The notes: generated by a model not told the origin, from the letters alone. DNA of 64,000 nt from Streptomyces sp. MNU76 (GCF_020982545.1 NZ_JAJKLK010000003.1:992001-1056000); one strand, 5' to 3'. Counted from the first letter of the stretch, positions 35,457-45,518 are shown. A program made the numbers and translations.

Positions 35457-36587
35457 ATGGACCTGTTCGAGCACCAGGCAAGGGAACTCTTCGAGGAACA
35501 CGGCATAGCGGTGCCGAGGGCGGAAGTCACCGACTCGCCCAAGGAAGCCGGCGGGATCGCCCGCCGACTCGGCGGACGCGTCGTCGTCAAGGCCCAGGTG
35601 AAGACCGGCGGACGCGGCAAGGCGGGCGGGGTGAAGCTCGCCGCCGACCCCGCGGCCGCCGAACTGACCGCACGGCAGATCCTCGGCATGGACATCAAGG
35701 GCCACACCGTCCGAAAGGTGATGATCGTCGAACCCGTCGCCATCGAGAGCGAGTTCTACGTCTCGTACGTCCTCGACCGCGCCGCCGGCCGCTTCCTCGC
35801 GATCGCCTCGGCCGAGGGCGGCATGGAGATCGAGGAGGTGGCGGCGACCAGGCCCGAGGCGGTGGCCCGGATCCCGATCGACCCCGTCGAGGGCGTCACC
35901 TCCGCGAAGGCGTCCGCGATCGCCGAGGCGGCGGGCCTGCCCCCGCAGACCGTCGATGTCCTGATGCGGCTCTGGCAGGTGCTGACCTGCGAGGACGCCC
36001 TCCTCGTCGAGGTCAACCCGCTCGTCCGCACCGAGCAGGGCCGCATCCTCGCCCTCGACGGCAAGGTAGCCCTCGACGACAACGCCGGTTTCCGCCAGAC
36101 CCGCCTGGGCGACGAGGGCTTCGCGCACGACGACCCGCTGGAGGCGGCGGCAGCCGCCAAGGGCCTCAACTACGTGAAACTGAACGGCGAGGTCGGCGTC
36201 ATCGGCAACGGTGCCGGACTCGTCATGTCCACCCTCGACGTGGTCGCGGGCTGCGGCGCCCGCCCCGCCGACTTCCTCGACATCGGCGGCGGCGCCTCCG
36301 CCCGGATCATGGCCGACGGCCTCTCCGTCATCCTCTCCGACCCCGACGTGAAGTCCGTCCTCGTCAACGTCTTCGGCGGGATCACCGCCTGCGACGCGGT
36401 CGCCGACGGGATCGTGCAGGCCCTGGACAGCGTGCAGTTGACGAAACCTCTGGTCGTCCGCCTCGACGGCAACAACGCCGCACGCGGCAGGGCGATCCTC
36501 GACGACCGTGACCACCCCCTCGTCCACCAGGCCACCACCATGGACGGCGCCGCGCGCCGCGCCGCCGACCTCGCCCACGCGAACTGA
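35457..36587 (+). CDS. succinyl-CoA ligase beta subunit-like protein (SucC paralogue)
   Basis: ATG 35457 follows AGGAG. The 376-residue ATP-grasp protein begins [20 protein letters not shown] and has [40 protein letters not shown], the metal-binding [14 protein letters not shown] and the C-terminal [20 protein letters not shown] and [15 protein letters not shown]. It pairs with the SucD-like gene 11 bp downstream to form an ADP/GDP-forming acyl-CoA ligase. Because it sits in a carboxylate divergon rather than with TCA genes, its substrate may be malate, oxalate, glycolate or another acid rather than succinate. That is inference. Confidence 0.85.
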   Translation: MDLFEHQARELFEEHGIAVPRAEVTDSPKEAGGIARRLGGRVVVKAQVKTGGRGKAGGVKLAADPAAAELTARQILGMDIKGHTVRKVMIVEPVAIESEFYVSYVLDRAAGRFLAIASAEGGMEIEEVAATRPEAVARIPIDPVEGVTSAKASAIAEAAGLPPQTVDVLMRLWQVLTCEDALLVEVNPLVRTEQGRILALDGKVALDDNAGFRQTRLGDEGFAHDDPLEAAAAAKGLNYVKLNGEVGVIGNGAGLVMSTLDVVAGCGARPADFLDIGGGASARIMADGLSVILSDPDVKSVLVNVFGGITACDAVADGIVQALDSVQLTKPLVVRLDGNNAARGRAILDDRDHPLVHQATTMDGAARRAADLAHAN

Positions 36588-36598
36588 GGAGCCCGGAC

Positions 36599-37483
36599 AT
36601 GGCCATCTACCTCACCAAGGAGAGCAAGGTCCTCGTCCAGGGCATGACCGGCGGCGAGGGCATGAAGCACACCCGACGGATGCTCGCGGCCGGCACGAAC
36701 GTCGTCGGCGGCGTCAACCCCCGCAAGGCCGGCCGCACCATCGACTTCGACGAGCGGGCCGTCCCCGTCTTCGGCTCCGTCGCCGAGGGCATCGAGGTCA
36801 CCGGCGCCGACGTCACCGTCGTCTTCGTCCCACCCGCCTTCGCCAAGGCGGCCGTCGTCGAGGCGGCCTGCGGCGGCATCGGCCTCGCCGTCGTCATCAC
36901 CGAGGGCATCCCCGTCCACGACTCCGTCGCCTTCACGGCCTACGCGCTAGACAAGGGCACCCGGATCATCGGCCCCAACTGCCCCGGACTGATCACCCCC
37001 GGCCAGTCCAACGCGGGCATCATCCCCGCCGACATCACCAAGCCGGGACGCATCGGCCTCGTCTCCAAGTCCGGCACCCTCACCTACCAACTCATGTACG
37101 AACTCCGCGACATCGGCTTCTCCACCTGCGTCGGCATCGGCGGCGACCCCGTCGTCGGCACCACTCACATCGACTGCCTCGCCGCCTTCCAGGACGACCC
37201 CGACACCGAACTGATCGTCCTCATCGGCGAGATCGGCGGCGACGCCGAGGAACGGGCAGCCGCATACGTCCGCGACCACGTCACCAAGCCCGTCGTCGGC
37301 TACATCGCCGGCTTCACGGCCCCCGAGGGCAAGACGATGGGCCACGCCGGCGCGATCGTCTCCGGCTCCTCCGGTACGGCGCGGGCGAAGAAGGCGGCGC
37401 TGGAGGCGGCCGGGGTACGGGTCGGGAACACCCCCACCGAGACCGCCCGGCTGGTGCTGGCCGCACTGGAAGGCAGTGCGTGA
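36599..37483 (+). CDS. succinyl-CoA ligase alpha subunit-like protein (SucD paralogue)
   Basis: The 294-residue protein starts [20 protein letters not shown] and shows the CoA-binding Rossmann fold ([31 protein letters not shown]), [37 protein letters not shown], and the active-site His loop [20 protein letters not shown] (phosphohistidine in GHAGAI). It carries the phosphorylated His and CoA site of the ligase formed with the SucC-like subunit. It is followed by an aldehyde dehydrogenase gene that overlaps or abuts its stop. Confidence 0.88.
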   Translation: MAIYLTKESKVLVQGMTGGEGMKHTRRMLAAGTNVVGGVNPRKAGRTIDFDERAVPVFGSVAEGIEVTGADVTVVFVPPAFAKAAVVEAACGGIGLAVVITEGIPVHDSVAFTAYALDKGTRIIGPNCPGLITPGQSNAGIIPADITKPGRIGLVSKSGTLTYQLMYELRDIGFSTCVGIGGDPVVGTTHIDCLAAFQDDPDTELIVLIGEIGGDAEERAAAYVRDHVTKPVVGYIAGFTAPEGKTMGHAGAIVSGSSGTARAKKAALEAAGVRVGNTPTETARLVLAALEGSA

Positions 37484-37484
37484 C

Positions 37485-39034
37485 ATGGCCCCCACCCTCA
37501 CCCTCAAATCCGGCACCGCCTGGACCGACGCGTGGCGGCGCTGTCTCGCCGTCGCCCCCGAGGCCTTCCGGGACGACCGGGTCCTCAACCTCTGGAACGG
37601 CACCTGGCAGGCCGACGGCCGGGCACTGCCCGCCACCAGCCCCGTCGACGGCACCCTCGTCGCGGGCCCGCCCCGACTGGACAGCGCCACCGCGCACCAC
37701 GCCGTCCGGGCCTGTCTCGACCAGCACCGGGCCTGGCGCCACGTCCCCCTCGCCGAACGCCGCGCCCGGGTCGCCGCCACCCTCGACGCCCTCACCCGGC
37801 ACCGCGAACTGCTCGCCCTGCTCCTCGTCTGGGAGATCGGCAAGCCCTGGCGGCCGGCCCAGGCCGACGTCGACCGGGCCATCGACGGCGTCCGCTGGTA
37901 CGTCGACGGCATCGAACCCATGATCGAGGGGCGCGTCCCCCTCGACGGCCCGGTCTCCAACATCGCCAGCTGGAACTACCCGATGAGCGTGCTCGTCCAC
38001 GCGATGCTGGTCCAGGCGCTGGCAGGCAACGCCGTCATCGCCAAGACCCCGACCGACGGCGGCGTCGCCTGTCTCACCCTCGCCAGTGCGCTCGCCGCCC
38101 GCGAGGGCGTCCCCGTCACCCTCGTCAGCGGCAGCGGACGCGAACTGTCCGAGGCGCTGGTCCGTGCCCCCGAGATCGGCTGCGTCTCCTTCGTCGGAGG
38201 CCGCGACACCGGCGCCGCCGTGGCCACCGCCGTCGCCGACCTCGGCAAGCGCCACGTCCTGGAACAGGAGGGCCTGAACACCTGGGGCATCTGGAACCAC
38301 ACCGACTGGGACACCCTGACCGCCGTCGTCCCCAAACTCTTCGACTACGGCAAACAGCGTTGCACGGCGTACCCGCGCTTCGTCGTCCAACGGGAGCTGT
38401 TCGACGAGTTCCTCGCGGCCTACCTCCCGGCGGTCCGCACCCTCCGCGTCGGCCATCCGCTCGCCGTGGAGCACCCCGACGACCCGTACCCGACCCTGGA
38501 CTTCGGGCCCGTCATCAACGCGGCCAAGGCCAAGGAACTGACCGACCAGGTCGCCGAGGCCGTCGACCGGGGCGCCGTCCCCCTGTACCGGGGCCGGCTC
38601 GCCGACGCGCGCTTCCTGCCCGGCCAGGACACCGGCGCGTACGTCCACCCCGTCACCCTCCTCGACCCGCCCCGTCCTCCCCGCTGCACCACGCGGAACC
38701 CTTCGGCCCGGTCGACACGATCGTCCTGGTCGACACCGAGGCCGAGTTGCTCGCCGCCATGAACGCCTCGAACGGCGCGCTCGTCGCCACCCTGTCCACC
38801 GACGACCGGGCGACGTACGAGCGGCTGGCGCCCCAGATCCGCGCCTTCAAGGTCGGCCACGGCGAGCCGCGCTCCCGCGGCGACCGCGACGAGCTCTTCG
38901 GCGGCTTCGGCGCGTCCTGGCGGGGCGCCTTCGTCGGCGGCGACCTGCTCGTCAAGGCCGTCACCCGCGGCCCGGCGGGGGAGCGGCTGCCGGGGAACTT
39001 CCCCGATTACCACCTCATGCCGTCGGTCGCCTGA
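37485..39034 (+). CDS. aldehyde dehydrogenase family protein, frameshifted
   Basis: ATG 37485 lies just after the SucD-like stop. The N-terminal 390 residues include the NAD-site Asn in ISWNYPMS-like [20 protein letters not shown], the glutamate region in [19 protein letters not shown] and the catalytic cysteine in [15 protein letters not shown]. After HPVTLLDPP the similarity resumes one frame over with [40 protein letters not shown] and the stop at 39034. One C is missing in the run at 38670-38673. Total length of about 516 residues is normal. It should oxidise an aldehyde, or reduce an acyl-CoA made by the SucCD-like ligase next to it; the latter is inference. Confidence 0.83.
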
Positions 39035-39220
39035 CCTGGCCGTCAGTGGCCTGTTCGTGACCGTCCGATCACCCTTGGTGAGGCCGCGCGAACCCGCCCG
39101 TCGAGGCCCGCACGGCCCCGCCCGAAGCCCCGATATATGCAGGTGAAAGGCACTCCGAAACCTTGGTATTGTTGTCCATGTCGCCGCGGGGAACACCCCC
39201 GGCCAGGCGGCGGACACCTG

Positions 39221-39305
39221 GTCCGGGTGGCGGAATGGCAGACGCGCTAGCTTGAGGTGCTAGTGCCCTTTATCGGGCGTGGGGGTTCAAGTCCCCCCTC
39301 GGACA
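39221..39305 (+). tRNA. tRNA-Leu (anticodon GAG)
   Basis: The 85-nt cloverleaf has acceptor arms GTCCGGG (39221) and CTCGGAC (39298-39304) with discriminator A, D arm TGGCGGAATGGCAGACGCG, anticodon loop TTGAGGT with GAG at 39254-39256, the long variable arm of a class II tRNA (TGCCCTTTATCGGGCG) and the T arm GGGGGTTCAAGTCCCCC. CCA is not encoded. A strong terminator follows. Confidence 0.97.
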
Positions 39306-39327
39306 CTCGCTACGGCGACACATGTGA

Positions 39328-39359
39328 GAAGGGCCCCGACCGGACGGTCGGGGCCCTTC
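39328..39359 (+). terminator. terminator of tRNA-Leu
   Basis: GAAGGGCCCCGACC (39328-39341) pairs perfectly with GGTCGGGGCCCTTC (39346-39359) across a GGAC loop. Confidence 0.9.
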
Positions 39360-39579
39360 GCGTGTTCCCGGCCGTGCTCGGCGCGCCGCGCCGCCGCCGA
39401 CGGCCTCCGGCGGATCGAGCCGGACCCTTTCGTTTCTTCTCAACCTCTAGTCAAATAGCGTCACTTGAAGCACACGCCTCCCATCCGACGCGCGTGGCCG
39501 ACGTACTCCGCGCGTGCAGGGCATCGGCGCCGTCCCCCACCGCTGCCGCCCCGGCAGCCGAGCACGTCACAGGAGACAC

Positions 39580-41583
39580 ATGTCCAGCTCTCCCCTGAAG
39601 CGCCGCACGTTCGTCCTGCTGGGCGCCGCGGTCGCCGCGGCCGCCGGCACCCGCACATCGATGGCCGCGCCGGCGGCGGTCCCCGGCACGCCGACGCCGG
39701 TCCGGATCGTCGACGACCACGCGACCCCCGCCACCCGCGCCCTGTTCGCGTACCTGAAGCGGCAGCAGGGCAGAGGCGTCCTGTTCGGTCACCAGCACGA
39801 CCTGACCTACGGCTTCACGTTCACCACGCCCGACGGCAGGGCGTCCGACACCAGAGCGGCGGTGGGCGACCACCCCGCGGTCTTCGGCTGGGACACCCTC
39901 GTCCTCGACGGCGACGAGCGCCCCGGCTCCGAGGACGGCACCGACGCCGAGAACATCGCCGCGCTCAGCCGGTGCATCCGGCAGGGCGACGCCCGCGGCG
40001 GCATCAACACCCTCAGCGCCCACATGCCGAACTTCGTCACCGGCGGGGACTTCTACGACACCACGGGCCGCGTCGTCGGCCAGATCCTCCCCGGAGGAGC
40101 GAAGCACGCGCGCTTCAACCGCTTCCTCGACCGCGTCGCGAAGGCGGTCAAGGGCGCGCGGCGCCCGGACGGCACCCTCATCCCGGTCATCTTCCGCCCC
40201 TTCCACGAGAACAACGGCGGCTGGTTCTGGTGGGGCGCCGGCCACACCACCTCGGGCGAGTTCATCGAGCTGTTCCGCTACACCGTGGAGTACCTGCGTG
40301 ACGTCAGGGGCGTCCACAACCTGCTCTACGCCTACTCGCCCAACGCCAGCCTCGGGGGCGACCCGGCCGGGTACCTGCGCACCTACCCCGGCGACCGGTT
40401 CGTCGACGTCCTCGGCTACGACTCCTACGACGAGGGCGCCGGGCCGACCCCCTGGCTGGACGGTCTCGTGAGGGACCTGGCGATGGTGGTCCGTCTCGCG
40501 AACGAGCGGGGCAAGGTGCCCGCCTTCACCGAGTTCGGGGAGAGCGGTACCGAGATCCGCGACCCGCAGTGGTTCACCCGGCTGCTGCGGGCCGTCGAGG
40601 GGGACCCGCTGGCCCGCCAGGTGACGTACATGGCCACGTGGGCCAACTTCGGCGGCACCAAGCGCGCTTATGTGCCGTACCCGGGCCACGCCCTGCTGCC
40701 GGACTTCGTCCGGTTCCACGAAGATCCCTACACCCTCTTCGCCGCCGATCTGCGCGGGGTGTTCGCCGCCCGCACCACCGCCGTCAGGAACGGCCCGACC
40801 GCGCACCTGGTGACACCGACCGACCGGCAGCGCGTGACGGCCGCCAGGACCACCGTCCGGGTGCGGGTCACGCCCGCGCGGGCGAGCCGGGTCACCTACT
40901 CCGTGAACGGCGGACGCGCCCGAGCGCTGCGCCCGGACGCCGACGGCTACTACTCGGCCGTCTGGTCGATCGGCCCCACCCTGCGCAAGAAGGGCTCGGC
41001 GACCCTCACCGTGCGCGCCCGGGTCGACGGCAGGACGCTCACCGACTCCGCCGTCGTCCTCCTCGGCGAGGCCCCACGGCTGCCCGCCGGGTGGATCGAC
41101 GACTTCGAGGGGTACGCCGGGGACGACGTCGCGCTCGGCGAGGCGTACACCCACCTCAACACCCACACCCTCACCCTGTCGACCGAGCACAAGTCCTCCG
41201 GCTCCTACGGACTGGCCTACGCCTACGACTTCACCGGGTCCGAGTTCACCGGGATCGGCAGGCCGGTCGACGCCGACTGGACCGCCTTCACCTCCCTGCG
41301 GCTGTGGCTGCGGGGCGACGGTTCGGAGAACGCGGGTGCGCTGGAGATCGTCGCCGACGGGATCCCGTTCCAGTACCGCTTCGCGCTGAACGACACGAGC
41401 GGGCAGGAGATCAGGGTCCCCTTCGACGAGTTCCGGCCCGCCCCCTGGGACACCGGCAACGCCACCGCCGTGCTCGACGAGGCCCGTCTGGCCCGGGTCA
41501 AGACATTCAACCTGTACCTCGGCCGGGCTAGCGAGGTGGTGACCAAGGGCGTCGTGTACGTGGACGACATCCGGGCCGAATGA
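39580..41583 (+). CDS. secreted GH26 beta-mannanase with C-terminal carbohydrate-binding domain
   Basis: ATG 39580 follows AGGAG. The signal MSSSPLKRRTFVLLGAAVAA has a Lys-Arg-Arg Tat-like motif. Residues ~45-350 are GH26: VLFGHQHDLTYGF, VFGWDTLVLDGDE, the acid/base Glu in PVIFRPFHENNGGWFWWGAG, YAYSPNASLGGDPA, VLGYDSYDEGAG and the nucleophile Glu in KVPAFTEFGESGTE. Residues ~405-500 form an Ig-like linker domain. Residues ~505-667 (WIDDFEGYAGDDVALGEAYT, LAYAYDFTGSEFTGI, RLWLRGDGSENAGALEIVAD) are a jelly-roll binding module. It cleaves mannan or glucomannan outside the cell. It is monocistronic, between tRNA-Leu and the EF-G paralogue. Confidence 0.9.
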   Translation: MSSSPLKRRTFVLLGAAVAAAAGTRTSMAAPAAVPGTPTPVRIVDDHATPATRALFAYLKRQQGRGVLFGHQHDLTYGFTFTTPDGRASDTRAAVGDHPAVFGWDTLVLDGDERPGSEDGTDAENIAALSRCIRQGDARGGINTLSAHMPNFVTGGDFYDTTGRVVGQILPGGAKHARFNRFLDRVAKAVKGARRPDGTLIPVIFRPFHENNGGWFWWGAGHTTSGEFIELFRYTVEYLRDVRGVHNLLYAYSPNASLGGDPAGYLRTYPGDRFVDVLGYDSYDEGAGPTPWLDGLVRDLAMVVRLANERGKVPAFTEFGESGTEIRDPQWFTRLLRAVEGDPLARQVTYMATWANFGGTKRAYVPYPGHALLPDFVRFHEDPYTLFAADLRGVFAARTTAVRNGPTAHLVTPTDRQRVTAARTTVRVRVTPARASRVTYSVNGGRARALRPDADGYYSAVWSIGPTLRKKGSATLTVRARVDGRTLTDSAVVLLGEAPRLPAGWIDDFEGYAGDDVALGEAYTHLNTHTLTLSTEHKSSGSYGLAYAYDFTGSEFTGIGRPVDADWTAFTSLRLWLRGDGSENAGALEIVADGIPFQYRFALNDTSGQEIRVPFDEFRPAPWDTGNATAVLDEARLARVKTFNLYLGRASEVVTKGVVYVDDIRAE

Positions 41584-41603
41584 CCCACCCCGCGGAAAAT
41601 ACG

Positions 41604-41633
41604 GTGACCCGGCCCCGCCACGGTCCCTAGACT
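41604..41633 (+). promoter_or_regulatory. probable vegetative promoter of the EF-G paralogue leader
   Basis: GTGACC (41604-41609) and TAGACT (41628-41633) are separated by 18 bp, a good fit to the HrdB-type -10 box and a fair -35 box. The leader ORF starts 35 bp downstream. Confidence 0.55.
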
Positions 41634-41667
41634 CGCCCCACAACCGACGAGAGAGGGGAGCCCGACC

Positions 41668-41787
41668 GTGTGTGACCGTACCGCCGCCGTCGTCGTTCCC
41701 CGTTCCCTGTACGAGGTGATCCTCGTGTCCTCGTCCGTCCGGTGCCCGCTGCGCGGCCGGTACCGGATGCCCGTGACGCACGCCTGA
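41668..41787 (+). CDS. 39-codon leader ORF upstream of the EF-G paralogue
   Basis: GTG 41668 lies 8 nt after a strong RBS-like GAGAGGGGAG and opens a 39-codon frame beginning MCDRTAAVVVPRSLYEVILV and ending RMPVTHA before TGA 41785-41787. It stops 12 bp before a long hairpin and 120 bp before the EF-G start. Nothing in the peptide suggests an enzyme. The arrangement (promoter, short translated ORF, hairpins, ribosome-protection-like gene) fits a regulatory leader peptide whose stalled translation would open or close the downstream structure. No protein-level support is available, so the call rests on RBS and layout. Confidence 0.55.
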   Translation: MCDRTAAVVVPRSLYEVILVSSSVRCPLRGRYRMPVTHA

Positions 41788-41798
41788 CGCCGACCCCT

Positions 41799-41835
41799 GT
41801 GCGCGTGACGGAGCGACAGCTCCGTCCGCGCGCAC
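41799..41835 (+). promoter_or_regulatory. attenuator-like hairpin between leader ORF and EF-G paralogue
   Basis: GTGCGCG-T-GACGGAGC, loop GACA, GCTCCGTC-C-CGCGCAC forms a stem of about 15 bp. A second smaller palindrome CCGTACCCGTACGG (about 41849-41862) and CAGC-TCA-GCTG (41884-41894), next to the EF-G RBS, could offer alternative pairings. No U-run follows, so it could act on transcription with Rho or on translation. Confidence 0.6.
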
Positions 41836-41907
41836 GTCCGTGCCGTCCGCCGTACCCGTACGGGAATCGCGCTGCCCTGAAACAGCTCAGCTGAAAGGCC
41901 ACGGGCC

Positions 41908-43991
41908 ATGCGCAGCAACGTCACCAACATCGCCAACCCCCTGACCACCGTGCGGAATCTGGGCATCCTCGCCCACGTCGACGCAGGCAAGACCACCGTC
42001 ACCGAGCGGTTCCTGTACGCCACCGGGACCACGCACAAGCGGGGCGAGGTCCACGACGGGACGACCGTCACCGACTTCGATCCGCAGGAACGCGATCGCG
42101 GGATCACGATCTTCGCGGCGGCGGTGAGCTGCGCCTGGGACGGGCATCGGATCAACCTCATCGACACCCCCGGCCACGTCGACTTCGCCGACGAGGTGGA
42201 GCGCTCGCTCCGGGTGCTCGACGGGGCGATCGCCGTGTTCGACGCGGTCGCGGGCGTCGAGCCGCAGAGCGAGTCGGTGTGGCGGCAGGCCGAGCGGCAC
42301 GGCGTGCCGCGCATCGCCTTCGTCAACAAGCTGGACCGCGCGGGCGCCGACCTGGACAAGGCCGTCGAGTCGATCCGGCAGCGGCTCCACCCGGTCCCGC
42401 TGGTGGTGCAGTCGCCGATCGGTACGGAGGACGGGTTCGTCGGTGTGGTGGACCTGCTGCGCATGCGGGCGCTGGTGTGGGCGGACGGTTCCGACACAGC
42501 TGACGAGGGTCCGGTCCCGGACGACCTGCGGGACGAGGCCGAGCGGCGACGGCGGCGGCTGGAGGAGGCGGTGGCCGAACTGCATCCGACGGCGCTGGAG
42601 GAGTTCTGCGAACGGGGCACGCTCTCCGCGCGGACGCTGGCCGCCGCGCTGCGCGACCTGACCCGCACGGGCGAGGGCGTGGTCGTGCTCTGCGGCTCGG
42701 CCTATCGCAACCGTGGCATCGAACCCCTGCTCGACGCGGTCGTGGCGTACCTGCCCTCGCCGCTGGACGTGGCGGCCGTACGCGGCACGCACGACGGTGC
42801 GGAGCAGGAGCGGGCGACCGAGGCGGAGGCGCCGGTCGCGGCCCTGGCGTTCAAGGTGAGCGCCACGGCCACGGGACGGCTGACGTACGTGAGGCTCTAC
42901 TCGGGCACGATCCGGAAGGGGGACACCGTGCTGGACGCCGGGACGCGGCGCACCGAGCGGATCGGCCGGATCCTGCGGGTCCAGGCCGACCGGCACGCCG
43001 AACTGGAGCGGGCCGTGGCCGGCGACATCGTCGCGGTGGTCGGGCTGAAGTCCGCCCGCGCGGGGACGACGCTGTGCGATCCGGCGGCGCCGCTGCTCCT
43101 CGAACCGCCGTCCGTCGCCGACCCCGTGGTGTCGGTGGCCGTCGAGGCGTGCCGGAGCACCGACACCGACCGGCTCGCCACGGCCCTCGCACGGCTCGCC
43201 GAGGAGGACCGCTCGCTGGTGGTGCGGACCGATCCCGAGACCGGGCAGACCCTGCTGTCCGGCATGGGCGAACTGCATCTGGAGGTCGCGGTGGAGAAGG
43301 TCCGGCAGGTCCATGGGCTGGAGGTGGCCGTCGGTCGGCCTCGCGTGGCCTGTCGCGAGACGGTCGTGCATGGGGTGTCGGGGCTGGTCTTCCGGCACGT
43401 CAAACAGGACGGCGGGGCCGGGCAGTTCGCGCACGTCGTGCTGGACGTGGCGCCTCTGCCGCCTTCGGAGGACGACGGTGACGGGGCCGCCACGGGCTTC
43501 GTCTTCCGCTCTACCGTCGTGGGCGGGCGGGTGCCGCAGGAGTACGTGCGCGCGGTCGAGGCCGGCTGTCGTGACGCGCTTGCCGAGGGGCCGCTCGGTG
43601 GTCACCCGGTGACGGGGCTGAGCGTCACCCTGACCGACGGGGCGACCCACTCCAAGGACTCCTCGGAGATGGCCTTCCGTACCGCCGGGCGGCTCGGGCT
43701 CCGGGCGGCCATGCGGGCGGCGGTGATGGGGCTGCTGGAGCCTGTCGCCGATGTCATGGTGACCGTGCCAGCGGATGCCGTGGGCGGGGTGTTCGGGGAT
43801 CTCGCGGCTCGGCGGGGGCGGGTGACGGATTCCGTGACCCGGGGTGAGTCTGTGGTCGTGACCGCGGTCGTGCCGCTGGCGGAGCTGTTCGGGTACGCGA
43901 CGCGGTTGCGGAGCCGGACGCAGGGGCGGGGGCGTTCACGGCGCGGCCTGCCGGGTATGCGGCGGTGCCGGGGGCCGTGGCGGTGGGTTAG
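41908..43991 (+). CDS. elongation factor G paralogue (EF-G2 / ribosome-protection-like GTPase), 3' frameshift
   Basis: The protein of about 694 residues has all GTPase boxes: G1 LAHVDAGKTTVTERF, G2 region ERDRGITIFAAAVSC, G3 DTPGHVDFADEVE, G4 FVNKLDRAGAD and G5 GSAYRNRG, followed by EF-G domains II-V (LAFKVSATATGRLTYVRLYS, LLSGMGELHLEVAVEKVRQV, GGRVPQEYVRAVEAGCRDAL, ELFGYATRLRSRTQGRG). It is shorter and more diverged than housekeeping EF-G and lies alone, away from rpsL/rpsG/tuf, so it is probably an accessory translocase or drug-protection factor. After TQGRG the frame is lost by one missing G at 43923-43932; the next frame gives AFTARPAGYAAVPGAVAVG and TAG 43989-43991. Confidence 0.88.
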
Positions 43992-44101
43992 GGGGCGGGG
44001 GCGGGATCCTTTTCCGCCCCCGCCCCTACCCGTCCCATCCTCAAGGGGCTGTGCCCCTTTGACCCCCACAGTGCGGGTTCGGTGGGGGTTCTCGCGCAGT
44101 T

Positions 44102-44132
44102 CCCCGCGCCCCTAGAAAGCAGGGGCGCGGGG
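44102..44132. terminator. bidirectional hairpin terminator
   Basis: CCCCGCGCCCCT (44102-44113) pairs perfectly with AGGGGCGCGGGG (44121-44132) across AGAAAGC. AAGGGGC-TGT-GCCCCTTT (about 44042-44060) is a second hairpin. It separates the convergent EF-G paralogue and GH43 genes. The AGTTCCCCGCGCCCCT form is a common Streptomyces intergenic terminator. Confidence 0.85.
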
Positions 44133-44147
44133 CTTCGCTCGGTGCTG

Positions 44148-45518
44148 TTACGCCCAGGGGCTCACGGCCGTGAAGCTGCTGTCGGCTCTGAAGATGTCCG
44201 TGGACTGGTAGGTCTCCACGCGCAGTTCGTAGTTGTAGTGGCGGATGTAGCGGCCCGGGTAGTTGTACGACTCCAGGCGGACGGAGCCGGAGGTCGTGCC
44301 CGGACGGGCGCAGTACGTGGCGTCCTTGGCGAACACGGTCGTCCCGTTGTTCGTGTCGAAGCGGAGCCGGAAGTCCCAGTGCCGCAGGTAGCGGCCCGAG
44401 GAGTCGCGGAAGGAATAGCAGTTGGCGTCCGCGAGGCCGGGCACGACGGTGAAGGTCGCGCTCTGCTTGACGGCGGTGCTGCTGGAGGCGCCCACCGGGT
44501 CGATGTAGCCGAGGCTGTCGGAGCGCACTGCGGCGTACCGGCCGGGGTAGTTGACGGACTGGAGGGAGCGGGTGGTGTTGGTGGGGAGGGTGACGCCGCC
44601 GGAGACTGTCTCCTTCAGCACGGTGGCGTGGCGTATGAAGCCGGTCAGCCCGGGCACCTCGGTGGGCGTGGACCAGGTGGCGAAGTTGTCGTAGCTGTCG
44701 CTGTACCAGTACTTCCCGGCGCGGTAGCCGTCGTAGTAGATGCGCCAGCCCCCGTTGTCGAGCGGGACCAGGGCCGGGCCCTCGACCCAGTCGCCGAACC
44801 CGGCCCAGTTGCCCGTCTTCCGTATGGTGTACGGGCCGGTGAGGCTGGAGGCGGTGGCGTACTCGATGTACTTCGTCGTCTCGTTCTTGGTGAACGCGTG
44901 GTACGTGGAGCCGACCTTGACGATGAAGGTGTCGATGTAGTTCGGGCCGATGCCGGACAGCTGGGTGGGTGCGGACCACGTGGTCAGCGCGGAGTTGGTC
45001 GCCGTGATCTTGTAGGCGGTGAAGTGGGTGGCGGTGCTCGCCGCCGTCAGGGACACGATGATGTTGACGCTGCCGTCGGTGTCGATGAACCACTCGGGAG
45101 CCCAGGTGCGGGTCAGCCCGCTGATCGGGATCGTGTGGTTGTACAGGAACGTCCAGTTCACCCGGTCGGTGCTGCGGGCGAAACCGATCGTGTTCCCGGT
45201 CCAGTTGGTGGTGTACGTGAGGTAGTAGAAGCCGTCGGTGTGCTTGAAGATGCTGGGGTCACGGATCAGGCCGGAGGGCGGGGTGTAGGCCGGGCCCTTC
45301 CGCAGGGTGAATCCGGTGGCGTCCGGCGAGTCGTAGACGTACATGTTCGACTCGCTGCTGTTGGTGAACGCGGTCATGGTGTACCGCGTCGCCTGCCCCG
45401 CCGGCGGGTGGGCGGCTCCGGCCGCGCCGGCGAAGGCGGTGGTGAGCCCCAGGAGGGCGGCCACCGAGGTGAGGAGGGCGAGGACCGCCCTGAGGGTTCT
45501 GTTCAACGCTCGTCCCAT
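44148..45518 (-). CDS. secreted GH43 family glycosidase with AbfB (arabinose-binding) domain
   Basis: ATG 45518 opens a signal peptide (NRTLRAVLALLTSVAALLGL). The five-bladed GH43 domain (residues ~45-300) has the base Asp in SGLIRDPSIFKHTDGFYYLT, the transition Asp in NYIDTFIVKVGSTYHAFTKN and the acid Glu in GDWVEGPALVPLDNGGW. Residues ~315-455 form an AbfB beta-trefoil: SVNYPGRYAAVRSDSLG, SFRDSSGRYLRHWDFRLRFD, CARPGTTSGSVRLESYNYPG. It probably releases arabinose or galactose from plant polysaccharide. The frame is open to an ATG at 45575, but that has no RBS. Monocistronic. Confidence 0.87.
   Translation of the reverse strand: MGRALNRTLRAVLALLTSVAALLGLTTAFAGAAGAAHPPAGQATRYTMTAFTNSSESNMYVYDSPDATGFTLRKGPAYTPPSGLIRDPSIFKHTDGFYYLTYTTNWTGNTIGFARSTDRVNWTFLYNHTIPISGLTRTWAPEWFIDTDGSVNIIVSLTAASTATHFTAYKITATNSALTTWSAPTQLSGIGPNYIDTFIVKVGSTYHAFTKNETTKYIEYATASSLTGPYTIRKTGNWAGFGDWVEGPALVPLDNGGWRIYYDGYRAGKYWYSDSYDNFATWSTPTEVPGLTGFIRHATVLKETVSGGVTLPTNTTRSLQSVNYPGRYAAVRSDSLGYIDPVGASSSTAVKQSATFTVVPGLADANCYSFRDSSGRYLRHWDFRLRFDTNNGTTVFAKDATYCARPGTTSGSVRLESYNYPGRYIRHYNYELRVETYQSTDIFRADSSFTAVSPWA

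Noticed and set aside
39035..39305. tRNA-Leu as the attachment site of an integrated element
   Set aside because: No integrase gene and no direct repeat of the tRNA 3' end was seen on either side.
41908..43991. Housekeeping EF-G (fusA)
   Set aside because: It lacks the rpsL-rpsG-tuf context and has diverged G2-box surroundings; a paralogue is more likely.
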